A stretch of DNA of 64,000 nucleotides from Hyphodiscus hymeniophilus (Eukaryota > Ascomycota > Leotiomycetes > Helotiales > Hyphodiscaceae). The first letter of the stretch is position 1. Each line of letters starts with the position of its first letter. The notes below the pieces were generated by a model. The model saw nothing but the letters and a program-made list of their open reading frames with translations. It had not been told where the DNA came from and searched no databases. The position numbers and the translations under genes were made by a program. Below, piece by piece: positions 35,284-46,763 of this stretch. Location of the stretch: NCBI GenBank assembly GCA_016508695.1, contig VNKQ01000002.1:2666001-2730000 (forward strand), given 5' to 3'.

Positions 35284-37924
35284 ATGGCTTTCCATACAGC
35301 AATGCCCGTATGTTGCGCTTTGTGGGAATGAGAGCCAGAGATGCTGATATTTTGTAGGGTTTTGCGGCTGCGACGACTGAGATGTGGCCCTCGATGTCAA
35401 ACGCAATGGCGGCGCCGTTAAGAGTATTTGGACATAGAGCGCACAGGACACAGAGTTTGGAACCGGAGTTGGGACAGCAGCGGAGGGCGATTCGAGAGAC
35501 AGGGACACCGCAGGCTGTCTCAGCCGACGCAGCAAAGGTATGCGAACATGATCACGCTCTCGGACAGTACAACTGACTGACGCCGTTTTAGCCAGCAGTG
35601 ATGCCCGACTTTCTGCGAGACATACACTCCGCTTCGTTCCTGATGCCAAGAATCGCTCATTCGACTTCCACCATCCAGAGTACGATCTCCGCGATGCCAA
35701 AGGGTACTTTTGCTGCGGCGAACCCCCTAGCCCGCCGGGCATTTTTCCGACCTATTCAGGGCCGACAAATGTCAACCGCATCACAATTCCGACCTCGAAT
35801 GATTGCCCAACCCTTCACAAATATTGTCAAGCCACAGATCAGTCGGACGTTGTTTGGAGCCAGTACGTCAAGGAACTTGCTCGCACATATGGAGGAAACT
35901 GCGAATAAGAACCCCAATAGCGCCACTGCGCAGAACGCCTTTTATCAAGCCCTATTACGAGCGAATATGCCAGCTATCATAGTCGAGAGATACCAAACCA
36001 ACCAGTTTGCATCCAATGCAGCTTGCGAAACTGCATACCAAAAGGCCTTGGGCAGCCTCGGACAAGGTGATGGCAATTTGCAGGGGAATCAATTCGGCGC
36101 ACAAAATAACAATCTCAACAACATTCAATTGCAAGCCATTGGTCAAGCTGTCGCTGCTCAAACTCGAGGCGCAAATATCTCAACCTCTCGTATAGGCACG
36201 AATACTGGTACAGGTGCGAAGGACTCACCGCTTCACGTCGTTGTCGAAGAGACGGTTGGGGGCGTCATTTTCAAATGGGTCAAGTTCATATTCTACTTCC
36301 TATTGTTTACCTATATCTCCATGATGGTTGTTACAATGCTACTGGAAACCTTCCAAAGCTATCGCAAGATTGGGGGAAAGAACGACAATGAAGCCAAAGC
36401 AGAACACCAGAACGTACGATTCTCGGATGTCCACGGGTGCGATGAAGCTATGGAGGAATTACAGGAACTTGTTGACTTTCTGAAGAATCCTGAGAAGTTC
36501 TCTACACTTGGTGGCAAGCTTCCGAAAGGCGTTCTACTTGTTGGCCCTCCTGGTACCGGAAAGACTCTGATAGCACGTGCTGTTGCGGGCGAAGCTGGCG
36601 TTCCTTTCTTCTTCATGTCCGGCAGTGAGTTTGACGAGGTATATGTCGGAGTTGGCGCGAAGCGAGTTCGTGATCTCTTTACTGCCGCCAAGGCTAAGTC
36701 ACCTTCGATTGTTTTCATTGATGAGTTGGATGCCATAGGTGGAAAGCGGAACACGAGAGACGCTTCCTACGTCCGTCAAACCCTAAATCAGCTCCTCACT
36801 GAATTGGACGGCTTCGAACAAAATAGCGGAGTCATTATCATTGCTGCGACCAACTTTCCAGAACTATTGGATAAAGCGCTCACTCGACCTGGTCGGTTCG
36901 ATCGAAATGTCAACGTTGGCCTCCCTGACGTCCGTGGACGAGTGGCTATTCTCAGGCACCACATGAAGAAGATCATTACTGGCAAGGATGTCAGCCTTGA
37001 GACTCTAGCTGCTGGAACGCCTGGATTTTCTGGTGCGGAACTGGAGAACATCATCAACCAAGCTGCGGTCCATGCCAGCAAAGCCAAGGCGACAGCTGTC
37101 ACTATGTTGGATTTTGAATGGGCTAAGGATAAGGTCATGATGGGAGCGGAGAAAAAGAGTATGGTTGTCAGCCAAAAGGAGAAGGAAATGACCGCCTATC
37201 ACGAAGCCGGCCATGCTCTACAGCTCATGTTCCTCCCCAACATGGACCCCTTGCATAAGATTACCATCATGCCCCGTGGACAGGCACTTGGGATAACATC
37301 ACATCTACCCGAGATGGACAAATACTCACAAAGCATGAATGAATACGAGTCGCTTATCGCCTTGTGCATGGGAGGCAAGGCTGCAGAAGAACTCGTTTAT
37401 GGCTCCGACATGGTCACCAGTGGCGTTTCCAATGTATGCTATCTAAATCCCCCTTTCCACCCATTTCATACTAACTTTGCTGCCAGGATCTCGAAAAAGC
37501 AACAGCCATTGCCTACGCAATGGTGACCCGCTTTGGTATGTCACCTGAGCTAGGCAATGTTGACTTAGCCTCAAACCACAACACGCTTTCCGCAAACACG
37601 AAGATGATGATCGAAAGCGAGGTCCGCCGTGTAACCGAAGAGGCCTACGATCGCGCATCCAAGCTCCTTCAATCAAAGCGGAAGGAACTCGATCTCTTGG
37701 CCAAGGCGTTGGTTGAATACGAGACGCTCAACAGAGAGGAAGCGTTCAAGGTTATCAAAGGGGAGAAGTTGGAAGGCAAAAGTATCATGCCCAGCGGACC
37801 CATGAAGATACCGACTTCTGGAAGTGGACCATTAGGCCTGCCAGAGGTCCCAGCTATTCCGGGTAGTACGCCATCGGACGGCAATGGAGGCAAAGAACCA
37901 CCTGCTGGTGGAGCAATTGCATAG
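35284..37924 (+). CDS. YME1: Mitochondrial i-AAA protease (FtsH family)
   Basis: Exons 35284-35307, 35358-35537, 35592-37433 and 37487-37924 give 827 residues with phase-0 introns of 50, 54 and 53 nt. A long basic, Ser/Thr-rich N-terminus suits a mitochondrial presequence. A single transmembrane segment lies at about 293-319. The AAA module has Walker A GPPGTGKT (386-393), Walker B FIDE (443-446) and the arginine-finger/second-region segment (TRPGRFDR). The M41 zinc protease site is HEAGH (605-609), and the third ligand is the Asp at 683 in SNDLEKAT, the first residue of exon 4. One membrane span and the overall order fit the i-AAA type facing the intermembrane space rather than the two-span m-AAA type. 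It degrades unassembled inner-membrane and small Tim proteins (known for the family). The first exon has only 8 codons; its in-frame splice supports it. Confidence 0.95.
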
Positions 37925-38260
37925 CTTGTTCGCTAGGGTGGGAGTTAGGCATGGGAGAAGTACTCTGCTCTTCGGAGGCGTTCTGGCAGGATGATATTAC
38001 TGCATTACATCACTTCACTACGGCATGTTCTTAACGATGATTGAAACATCATAGCATTTTCCCTTTGTCCCTAGAAGAGAAGGATATTCTGTTCTCGTGT
38101 AGGTAGATAGCCACAGCGTACGTCCCGAAAATGAAATCGAAATCTGAAGCGCTCATGATATTAGGAAATTCTGTCAATTTATGTCTAAATATTCCGCAGG
38201 GAATCAAATATGGAGTCTTTTCGCCGCGACTGACTTCAATTTCACCTTTATTTTTATTCT
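37925..38260. other. Convergent intergenic region (3' ends of Yme1 and the aminotransferase)
   Basis: About 340 bases, AT-rich towards the right, expected to contain the two polyadenylation regions. No gene is seen. Confidence 0.5.
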
Positions 38261-40461
38261 CTATCTCCTCGATGCTCTCCTACTCCAGATGTGCGCCCTT
38301 CTGAAACCTAGTCGCACGTTAGTTACTCCTCCTCGCCGATGCTTTACCCCCTCGGATTCGGACAGGAGACTCACTTAGCAACAACCCTTTCGATACCATC
38401 AAGCCCCATCTTCAAAGTTTCCATCTTCGGCCCGTAGCTGAAGCGCACGAAATGGTGACAAGGACTATCGAAGAGATCTCTCCTCTTGCTTGGGTTCAGG
38501 TCGAAGAAGATCCCAGGGACCACGATGACGCGTTCTTCAAGGCAGGCTTGGAAGAAATTCAGGCCGTCGGATACTGTGTGGTGGCGTTAGTAGGGGCGTG
38601 CAGATGGAGTGCTATATTCATAAGGATCAAGCTAGGAGGGATGCAGGGATAAATGTTCGTTATATAATGAGACAAATTGGTGTGTCTGAAACAGAGAGCC
38701 TAGCCGGAACCCGAGTCGTTGAAAAGTCTGAGCGATCGGGATTTTGCTCAAGATGCAACTCGGGTGAATGTAGAAGGACAATCGGTGGCGAAGGGAAGGG
38801 AATCAAGATAGGCGAGAAAATGAATAGGGACAGGCATACTAGCATCAGGCAATCCCTCCAAGTCCAACCAGAGATAGAAAGTCGAATTAGGCACCGCCTT
38901 GATGACGAAGCCCATCTTTCGCAGACGGCCAACGACGTAGTCACGCTTCTCTTTGAAGTGCTTCTGCAACGCTTTCATCTCGGTGCGAACTTTGTCCGGT
39001 TCCAGCATGGGGATGGCGGCCTCTTGAAAGGGCACGTTGGCACCCCCGTCGAGGTAAGAGCCGCAGGAGCCAATGGCTTTAATGAATTCCTGGATTTGTT
39101 AGGTCTGGTTGGCTCCGTTGTGATAGTGGAGAGGAGCAGGAGGGTTGAGAGAAGGTGAGAAAGTCCTAATCGCTCAAATGGCTTGGACGGCTAGGAGGTC
39201 TACGCATGGAAACGATGGGGAAAAGAAGTAGGACAAGTACCTTTGGTCCGACAATCCATGCAATTCTCCATCCAGGGAGTCTGAAGCGCTTTGTGAGCCC
39301 ATCGATGATCAAGACATCGTCCTCGTCCACGTCCTCGATGTTTTCTGCAGAAGAAATCGTCGTCCCGTCACAATCAGAAGTATAATTGTACCCGCCATAG
39401 AATTCTGTTCAACATCTTAGTACGTATGAGAAGTCAGAAAAGCCACGGAGAATCTGTCTTCGGTGCGGGTCAAAACGCAAGACTTACCATCCATAACAAG
39501 CGTTGCTCGATCACGGCAGATATCCTGAATCTCGGCCAGCTCGGGGTTCTTCACAACTTTACCAGTAGGGTTTCTGGGGTTCGAGGTCAGGATGACAGAT
39601 GTTCCACGCGCAATTTCTTCAGCGATTTTGTCGGGGTGGATATGATAGCCATCAGATTCAGCCAACGGAGAAGGAATAGCTGCGAACTATGCCACTCTTC
39701 AGTCTTTTGCTCCACTCTGGGGAACAGAAAGCCTACATTCTTAAACAAACTCAACATCTCATTGTAAGCCGTGTAATCCGGGATGAAGAATCCCAAATAC
39801 GCATTGTTCAGCACAGCCGCAATTCTGATCAACCCAGCTCTTCCACCAGGAACGATGCAGACATTCTCCCACGAGTACTTACTGTCCTTCCCCTCCCGAT
39901 GGTGCACATTATACAGATTTGCAACGGCGGCTCTAAGTCCTTTAATGCCTGCCGTGGGTCCATATTCGCGACCTGCCATCGAGATGTCGATCTCCGTGGG
40001 ACGAGCAAAGGAGCCTTCGATATCGTCGTCCACCTCTGGAGCACCTTGTCCCAAGTTTGCCCATAGCTCTGGCTCGTCAGCGAACCCGTGCTCATAGGCA
40101 CGCTCAGTACACCATACAACGCCAGTACTGGCTCGCGTGGGATCGAGGCCTGCATGCGAGCGGTGGCCTTCGTGGGCGTTGCGGAATTGACGATGTATCT
40201 TTGAATTCGTTTCTATGGTGCGTATTGTTAGATCAGTAGAGCGTAGCTTAAGAGGGGAAAGTGAACGTAGAAGCTCAATCAAATAGAAGTCAGTCCCAAC
40301 TGTCCGAGTGTTTTGAGCGGCTTGGACATGGATTGACTCGGCTTGAAAAAACGAGGAGCAAACTCACCGTTGGCACTCGGTTCATGCGTGCTAAATCTCC
40401 TCGTTGACTCCCTGGGCACGCCAGAGGAGCGATTCATGGAGAACTTGCGGTTGTTGAACAT
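38261..40461 (-). CDS. PLP-dependent aminotransferase, class I/II (fold type I)
   Basis: Minus-strand exons 40461-40368, 40212-39737, 39686-39488, 39404-39241, 39089-38840, 38573-38375 and 38300-38261 give 473 residues, all in phase. PLP-site residues are visible: Asn229 in SNPRNPTG, Asp256 (VMD, binds the pyridine nitrogen), the Schiff-base Lys295 in LTKRFRLPGWR, and the carboxylate-binding Arg438 in HHFVRFSYG. The N-terminus (about 30 residues) is basic and Ser/Arg-rich without acidic residues until Glu19, so mitochondrial targeting is possible. The family transfers amino groups between amino acids and 2-oxo acids; it could also be an ACC-synthase-like branch, and the substrate is open. The final 40-nt exon follows an intron with excellent signals (GTGAGT, CTAAC, TTTCAG). 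Without that splice the protein stops at a TGA at 38373-38371, after Lys461. Introns of 151, 155 and 266 nt are long for this window. Confidence 0.88.
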
Positions 40462-40983
40462 CTTGAAGATACTCCGGTCTCTTATTTCGGGAAACGGTTG
40501 AAGCTTCAGTCAGGACAGCCGGTACTTGTGAGCAATCTGTACCAGATCTCTACAAGTGTAAGAAATGGGGAAGATAAAATAAGCAGCGAGTGGAAACGAC
40601 AGACAACTCGATGGTATGCAGGGTGCCAGCGGTGAGAAAAGCAAGCTCTGACTTTCCTTATCGATTACGCGCAAATCCCCCACATCAAGTCCCTTCTGCC
40701 CCTCCTGACGGGATCCAAGTGCCCTGATTGGGACCAGGCCCGCGTACAATCAGGAGGCGTGGATAATTCTCCTCTTCGGAACGAATCAAGCTTTCGGTCG
40801 TTCCGCGTGGGGAAAGTCCCTTGCGTTTAATGCATATTCCAAGGCACAAGGACAGGTTAAGCAGACGAGTGACTTCAAAGGATTTGGAATGTTGGTCGGT
40901 CATTGTGACTAATTCTACAAGCTTTATCTACATACAGAACAAAAGAAAAGGGACAAGACCCGAAGCAATCAGCGCATGTCGTG
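40462..40983. other. Intergenic region between aminotransferase start and V-ATPase stop
   Basis: About 520 bases with no gene seen. Both flanking genes are on the minus strand, so this holds the V-ATPase 3' UTR and the aminotransferase promoter. Confidence 0.5.
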
Positions 40984-43714
40984 TTATGAGATATCAGCTG
41001 CGGCTTCGTCATCCTCCAGCATCTGCTTGAAGGAGAAGGGCTCGAAGGGTATGCCGTCGCCCATAAAATGCTTGCTCATTGCTTCCACCCAGTGTAGACG
41101 CAGACTGTGTAACATGGCACTGGTACCTTCCATCACGACCAAAACGGCGATTGTGAGGAAGAACCACATGGCGAAGGTTATGAACACAGCCGCAACTCCG
41201 AGAGGGCCAGTCATGGCAAGGCCGTTCGCGAGTGTCATGGTCCAGAGAACTTGGGATAGTTGTTGATGTGCGAGTGAGAGCGCCCACAGACGGAGGTAAG
41301 ATGCAGTGTGCGATACGCAGTTGAGACAAAATTCTGGAATGGGTTAGGATGCTTGTTACAATAAAACTGAGAGAACTGACCAATCGTGTGAATGACCTGG
41401 TGGATCATAACCTCGGAGAACTCAAACTCTTCGTGCTCTTCATCGCCAATATCTTGAGTGATCATCGCTACACCTTCTCCATCACTCGCTAGGCTAGCTC
41501 TTCCATCAAGGGTGTTACTGTCATCGTCATCATCTCCGTCGAGAGCGCTCACTCGAGATGTTTCACCAATGCCTCTGTATCCCTTCGCGCGGGCTCTGTT
41601 GTGTTCCCATCGGAGGTAGAATGGCTTGAAGAAGAGTAAGATTGGGACCTGAGCGATAGCCAGCAAAACAAGAACAACTTGAATGGGTCCCTGTCCAGAA
41701 TAGAGACCTTGTCCTTCTTCAATAGTACCAGGCGACAGAAACATGTAGATCAACATGTTCAATAACCCGGGAGGTGATCTGCCAACTGCGTACCAATCGA
41801 CTGACCATTTGTAGACGATCGTGAGGGCGAGATAGCCAAAGATCGATTGAAAAAAGATCATTCCAGGGAGGAAAACCCCCCAAATGTCGACAGGAGTTTT
41901 GAAGTGCCTGGCATTGATGTATGAAAGACACAAGGAGTAGGTCATGTGGCACCATCCCATCAAAATACTGAGCTTCATCTTATAACTGTTTTCGAAGAGG
42001 AGGGCATTCTCGGTGCCATGCCACATCCAATCCAAACCAAACGGATAGCGATAGTCTCCCTTCAATTTTGCGAGGACGGTTGTCCCCTCATGCCAATCTT
42101 CAGGTAGGTCCCATTCCCAGGCGCTAGGGAAGATAGACAAACCTTTCGAGAAGATGTCATTGTATATTAGACCAGTGTAGATGGAGAATATCCCCATCAT
42201 CAACATGATGTAGCGTCCATAGAATGCCATGACGAAGAGTTCATCCCGAACCTTCTTAAGAGGCTTCTCCCAATAAATCATGGCGGAAGCAGCGCACACC
42301 ATGAGGAACCCGTGTCCCATATCTCCAAACATGACGGCGAAGAGGAATGGAAAGGTAATAATTGTTGGCAGGCCAGGGTTGACTTCTTGATATTTTGCAG
42401 TTCCGTAAGCGTTGATGATTGTCTGAAATCCTTCTGTGAATTTGTTCGTCTTCTGGTATGTGGGAGGGGTCTTGTTTGTTCGAATCTCGTTGATAATCGA
42501 TGGAACCGAGAGACCGGCACGACTGTTGACATCGTGGAGAGTTGACTTGATCAGTGGCAGGGAATTTGATGGACACCAAGCTTCCGCAATCAATGTCTTC
42601 CTAGCATGATCGTAGGAGAATAAATTCAATGTCTGATAGACGGCCTTCTCTTTCTTGATTATAACCATCCATGCGGCTAGGCTCCTTGCGATCTGCGTAA
42701 GCTCTGCGTCCAGAGTCTGCTTGGTATTTCGTAGAACGCTTCCAAGGTCGCCCAGTCGAGTATTGACTTCGTGGATTTGATCCCTTCGAAGATCACTATT
42801 CTCATCCACACTGTATAAATCTGCACCCAACGACTCGGAGATCTTTCGAATCTTGGCAATGATCTCCTTTCCGTGTGCGAAGATTACGAAAACATTCTTG
42901 TTGATCGCTTCGTTATTCGAAGGGTCCACAAGAGGTTCGGGTATTTCGGATTGGTTCATATAGAGATTGCCTCTCAACGTACGCCAAAGGATTCGTTCAA
43001 AAGCAGCCACTCGATCTCTTGGGATGACACCAGCCACGAAGCCAATATTCATGACGGAGAAAGATCTCTCTGCATCTCCATTTTGGCCTGAAGCGTGCTG
43101 TTCAACATCAGCGAGGAGAGGTGCATCATCGTTATCGGTGGAAGCTCGAATTTCTTCCACGTTTCCGTGGGCCCGGTCGAAAAAGCCGCCCGCTTCTCTC
43201 AAAACCCATCTCCACTCTGTCAACTCCACCTCTCTCTTCTTCAGTGTCTCGTAACTATCGTTGAGGGATGAAACTCGTTGTTCGAGGCTCTGACTGCGAT
43301 CGGCAAGCTCGTCAATTTCTGTGGCGGAAGGAGCAGCGAGGTTATCGACATCGAGGTCGAGCTTTCGGAGTGGAATTCCAGCTTTGGTCATCTGATCATG
43401 GAAGTAACCTACGTTGCCATTAGTCTTGATTGATCCGTGAAACTACTGTTGCACATACGTAGCTGCCTCTCAACATTATCGAGTTTTCTGATCTCTTGTG
43501 TGAAGGTTCGCTGAAAAGCGCTTGTCTCGGAGTTGAGCTATGTATAATTAGCATCATAATCGCTGTTTGATTAGAAAATTCACACATCACGAAACTGAAT
43601 CTGTCCAATCTCTCCCAAGGCATTGACGATCTCGCGGCCGATCTCGTTGGCAATGTAGAGCTGCACCATGCTCATGTCCGCCGAGCGGAACATGGTATCC
43701 TGTGCGGGCGCCAT
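40984..43714 (-). CDS. VPH1: V-type proton ATPase subunit a (Vph1/Stv1 type)
   Basis: Minus-strand exons 43714-43586, 43537-43459, 43408-41381 and 41333-40984 with introns of 48, 50 and 47 nt give 861 residues, close to the usual 820-890. The N-terminal half is the cytosolic domain, starting with FRSADMSMVQLYI and containing coiled-coil stretches (around residues 85-125). The C-terminal half has about eight membrane spans. The essential proton-pathway arginine is Arg760 in ASYLRLWALSLAH, equivalent to Arg735 of yeast Vph1. The protein forms the proton half-channels of the Vo sector and acidifies vacuole/Golgi compartments. Most filamentous ascomycetes have one such gene, so it should serve all compartments (inference). 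The start is the first in-frame ATG, in context gccATGG; the open frame upstream of it has no ATG. Confidence 0.96.
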
Positions 43715-45066
43715 GGCGAAGATGAATTGGTGACTTCCCAATACTTCTTCAATGTTGGCTGATAGCTTCGCAGGATAAGAAGTGTTGACTTGTGAAGACA
43801 CTGTCGAAGACTGTCGTTGCTTGCATGTCAAGCTTCACTTAGCGTGATTCGATCGTCATCCTTAGGCTAAGATCACATGACCACACATAACAGCCATGGT
43901 CACTTCATCTCACCACCAGCACTCTGTTCATCCGTACCTCGGCCGCAGGTCAGTTATTACAATCCTCCAAGGGGTTTTGTCTCAATTATGTCGGCCCGGC
44001 CATCTTCTATTCTGTGTTTGTAAGATTAATACCACTAGGAAATTCCAAGTTCTTATTCCAGGTTGCTTATTGAATATTGACGGGATGTCGAAGCTGAGCA
44101 TCTAGTAAGTGCTATCAGTTGCTCCTTGTCATTATATGATCTCAAAGCAATGGTACTCGCTTGCGGGGAGTTTTAATATGATCATCTTTCTGACCAAGGT
44201 GCACTTGGCGTGGAGCGCGTTGCTCTTACGAATGAACTTGTTAAAGAGGAGTTTCCGAGACCCTATCATGCGTCTATCAAACTTGTACAGTCGACGGTAT
44301 TGCATCATTCAATGCAGACCCAAAAATCCTCTACTCTTGGCTTGTTAGATACCTTTAGATGTTTCTGTCGACTTTTTTGGATGCGGACAAAGCTTCTACC
44401 ATGCTTGAGAAAACATATAGCTGAAGTTGGAAGTTATGATGCCTCTTTTATTGTCTTTCTTGATACGGACAAAGAATTCGAAAGTGTCTCCGAATCCTGA
44501 ATCCCAGTCTGTGTTGGCCTTGCAGTACTGATATGGCACAAGTCGTGCGACGATGTTTGGACTCCTCGTTATACAAATTTTAATGTACACCATTTTATTT
44601 TTGCCAGCTTTATACCTAATTGCTTTTATTTTCGTCGAGGTATCTCATGGTCATTCGGAAAGGGAGCTGGGCTTCGGTCCCTGCTTTGAAGCCAGATTCC
44701 TAAATCTTTGTGGAGAGTTTCCGAACAGTAGCCTTTCATATAGTATTCACTGGAGACATAAAACTATGGCTGAGAAATCGTGCTTTCTAATTCATGTCAA
44801 ATGCCAAATCTTGGTGTTATTTTTTCAGGCTCTTTGCAACCACATACCGGCTTCGAGCTGTAAGTCGTAAGCTTGCATTGATTAGCTGAATATCTGAGTG
44901 TCTGATCTGTTGTTCTGCTTGAAGAGAAGAAGAGAAGGGTAGCTGAGCACTAGAAGATAATGCTCAAAAAGCATTGAAAATTCAGTCCCTGGTATCACTA
45001 TACTGAACAAAAGGATCTAACTCCAGACACATTCCCACTATCAGCCAGCCTCCCCCCTCTCGTTGC
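43715..45066. other. Intergenic region, no gene seen
   Basis: About 1.35 kb: the V-ATPase promoter on the left and the 3' end of the next minus-strand gene on the right. The frames between 43896 and 44870 are AT-rich, Phe/Leu/Cys-heavy and overlap on both strands; I do not regard them as genes. Confidence 0.5.
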
Positions 45067-45858
45067 CTAGCATCCACCACCTCCTGCCCCACCACCACCA
45101 AATCCACCAGCGGTAGCTCCGCGGCTATTCTTATTACTCCTCCTCGCCTTCTCCATAATTGACAGCATAGAGATAACAACCGCTATCTCAAACCTCCCTC
45201 TGTCATCTCCCATCCCACCTTCATTCAAGAGGAACCTCATCTTCCCCTTCTTCGCATGACCACTGTTCGGCCTCGCCCAAGCAGCAACCACCTCCCCCGA
45301 TCTGACCCTCACGCATTTCATTCCACGACTACTCCCCTGCAAGCTCTGCACCTCGGGCCCAGAACTCGATTTCCACTCGAAACGCTCTCGGAGCGTCTGG
45401 CCATCAGATTGGGGGACCGGATACACGAAAGAATTCACCGAGCTGAAAGGTGCCTCACGCTCGAGCTTGAGGCGCTGGTTGAGGAGCATGATGTCCACCG
45501 TTCCGGAGAAGGAGTGTAACTCCGCTGTGGCCATCGGAGATGTGCGCTCGTGGGGACCGCAGTGGAGGATGACGGAGGGCTGCGAGGAAAATGCTCCGTG
45601 AGTTGAGATGTAGAACATCGTAGGCGACTCCTGTGAGAGAGAGATCCTCATATCGGTGTTTGAACCCGAGGCATGGTAAATTCCGAATTGTTGGGGGAAC
45701 ACTGGTAATGGAGGACTCGCTGTGTTTGGTGAAGGTTGTTGAGGTATGTTGGTTGATGGTAGATGTGAGCTGAGGCCAGCTGCAGAGGGCTGTTTTGCGT
45801 ATCCATTACTAGTGGATGGTGCACCACTTGCTGAATATGGAGGAGGAGCATCAGCCAT
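45067..45858 (-). CDS. Conserved-type fungal protein with Gly-rich C-terminus ending in Cys
   Basis: An intronless frame of 263 residues. I chose the ATG at 45858 (MADAPPPYS); the frame is open for six more codons upstream but has no earlier ATG there. Residues 1 to about 60 are disordered and rich in Pro, Ser, Ala and Gln. Residues about 65-235 alternate polar and hydrophobic residues in a beta-rich pattern ending in a hydrophobic helix (AVVISMLSIMEKARR), which resembles a tubby-like/LURP-one-type fold; this is an impression, not a match. The last residues are an Arg/Lys-rich stretch and then a Gly run closing with a terminal Cys. There is no signal peptide. Such a tail could be lipidated (S-acylation) and attach the protein to membranes through the neighbouring basic stretch. 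Function is unknown. Confidence 0.78.
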   Translation of the reverse strand: MADAPPPYSASGAPSTSNGYAKQPSAAGLSSHLPSTNIPQQPSPNTASPPLPVFPQQFGIYHASGSNTDMRISLSQESPTMFYISTHGAFSSQPSVILHCGPHERTSPMATAELHSFSGTVDIMLLNQRLKLEREAPFSSVNSFVYPVPQSDGQTLRERFEWKSSSGPEVQSLQGSSRGMKCVRVRSGEVVAAWARPNSGHAKKGKMRFLLNEGGMGDDRGRFEIAVVISMLSIMEKARRSNKNSRGATAGGFGGGGAGGGGC

Positions 45859-46763
45859 CTGGATGTACTTGTACAATACAGCCAGGTATGTAAGTTATTG
45901 ACTAGGGGATGATTTCGTTGCGTCGGCTTTGAACCAAAAACTCGTTGATCAGCTCGAGTAATCTAGAAGTACGGAATTGGATATATATAATAAAGGCATC
46001 TTGGGCTCACCTCAAGTTTGTACGTACAGAATGAAAGCATCCCCGCCTGCGCCTTGTGCGGTATGACGGGTAGATCGACTGCTAAACAAGGCTGAAGCGG
46101 CGCAGGGTGTCGATCTCGTAGCGCGGATTGGTCACTAAATGGACGCCTGATTGAGAGAACTCCCTCTTTGAGAATCCATCCAGCCACATACATCTCTTTC
46201 CAACATCGTTCAACATCAAGGAACAGTGTACAGGAAACTACGGCTTGTCCGTAGACTCTACAAAGTCGCTCTCCCTGGCCTACATCCTTCAGCTGGATCG
46301 GGTACTTCGCGGGCTACAATCTGGTCACACGCAAGACTGCAAAATGAATTGATAGACCAGGGGCCATGTTACCTAAACTGTTAAGTGCGTTGTTTCGAAA
46401 GCCCACCTGAATAGGATCACAGGTATGTCTCTTACGAAGCATCTCACCGAGCCAACATCACACCGTAAGTTGTCTGAATCGTTTTGGAGAGATGTCGCAA
46501 TCAATCAAGCATCTCGACCAGGATACCGGAGCCGTACCGTCAGACTCCACCGGTCCAGCACATTTGATTGAATCATCAGACAGAGGGATTTCTGAGCGGA
46601 AAGGTTCTTGGAACGCCCTGCGCTTGAGTGGACAGCCCGAAAGACATTCGAGCTTCTCTCCCAAAGACCCAAACGCTTCATGACTTCAAAATTCTTCAAC
46701 AGAAGTCTCTGGTTCACTCTCTCCTGGGATTGGAACTTTCTCGTAATTTCGAACAGTCCTTCT
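45859..46763. other. Intergenic region, no gene seen
   Basis: About 900 bases between two minus-strand genes. Several overlapping 60-80 codon frames near 46450-46720 occur on both strands without motifs. Part of it is the 3' UTR of the beta-lactamase-like gene and part the promoter of the gene to its left. Confidence 0.5.

Noticed and set aside
38598..39158. 186-codon plus-strand frame
   Set aside because: Antisense to exon 5 and the 266-nt intron of the aminotransferase, which has full PLP-site conservation.
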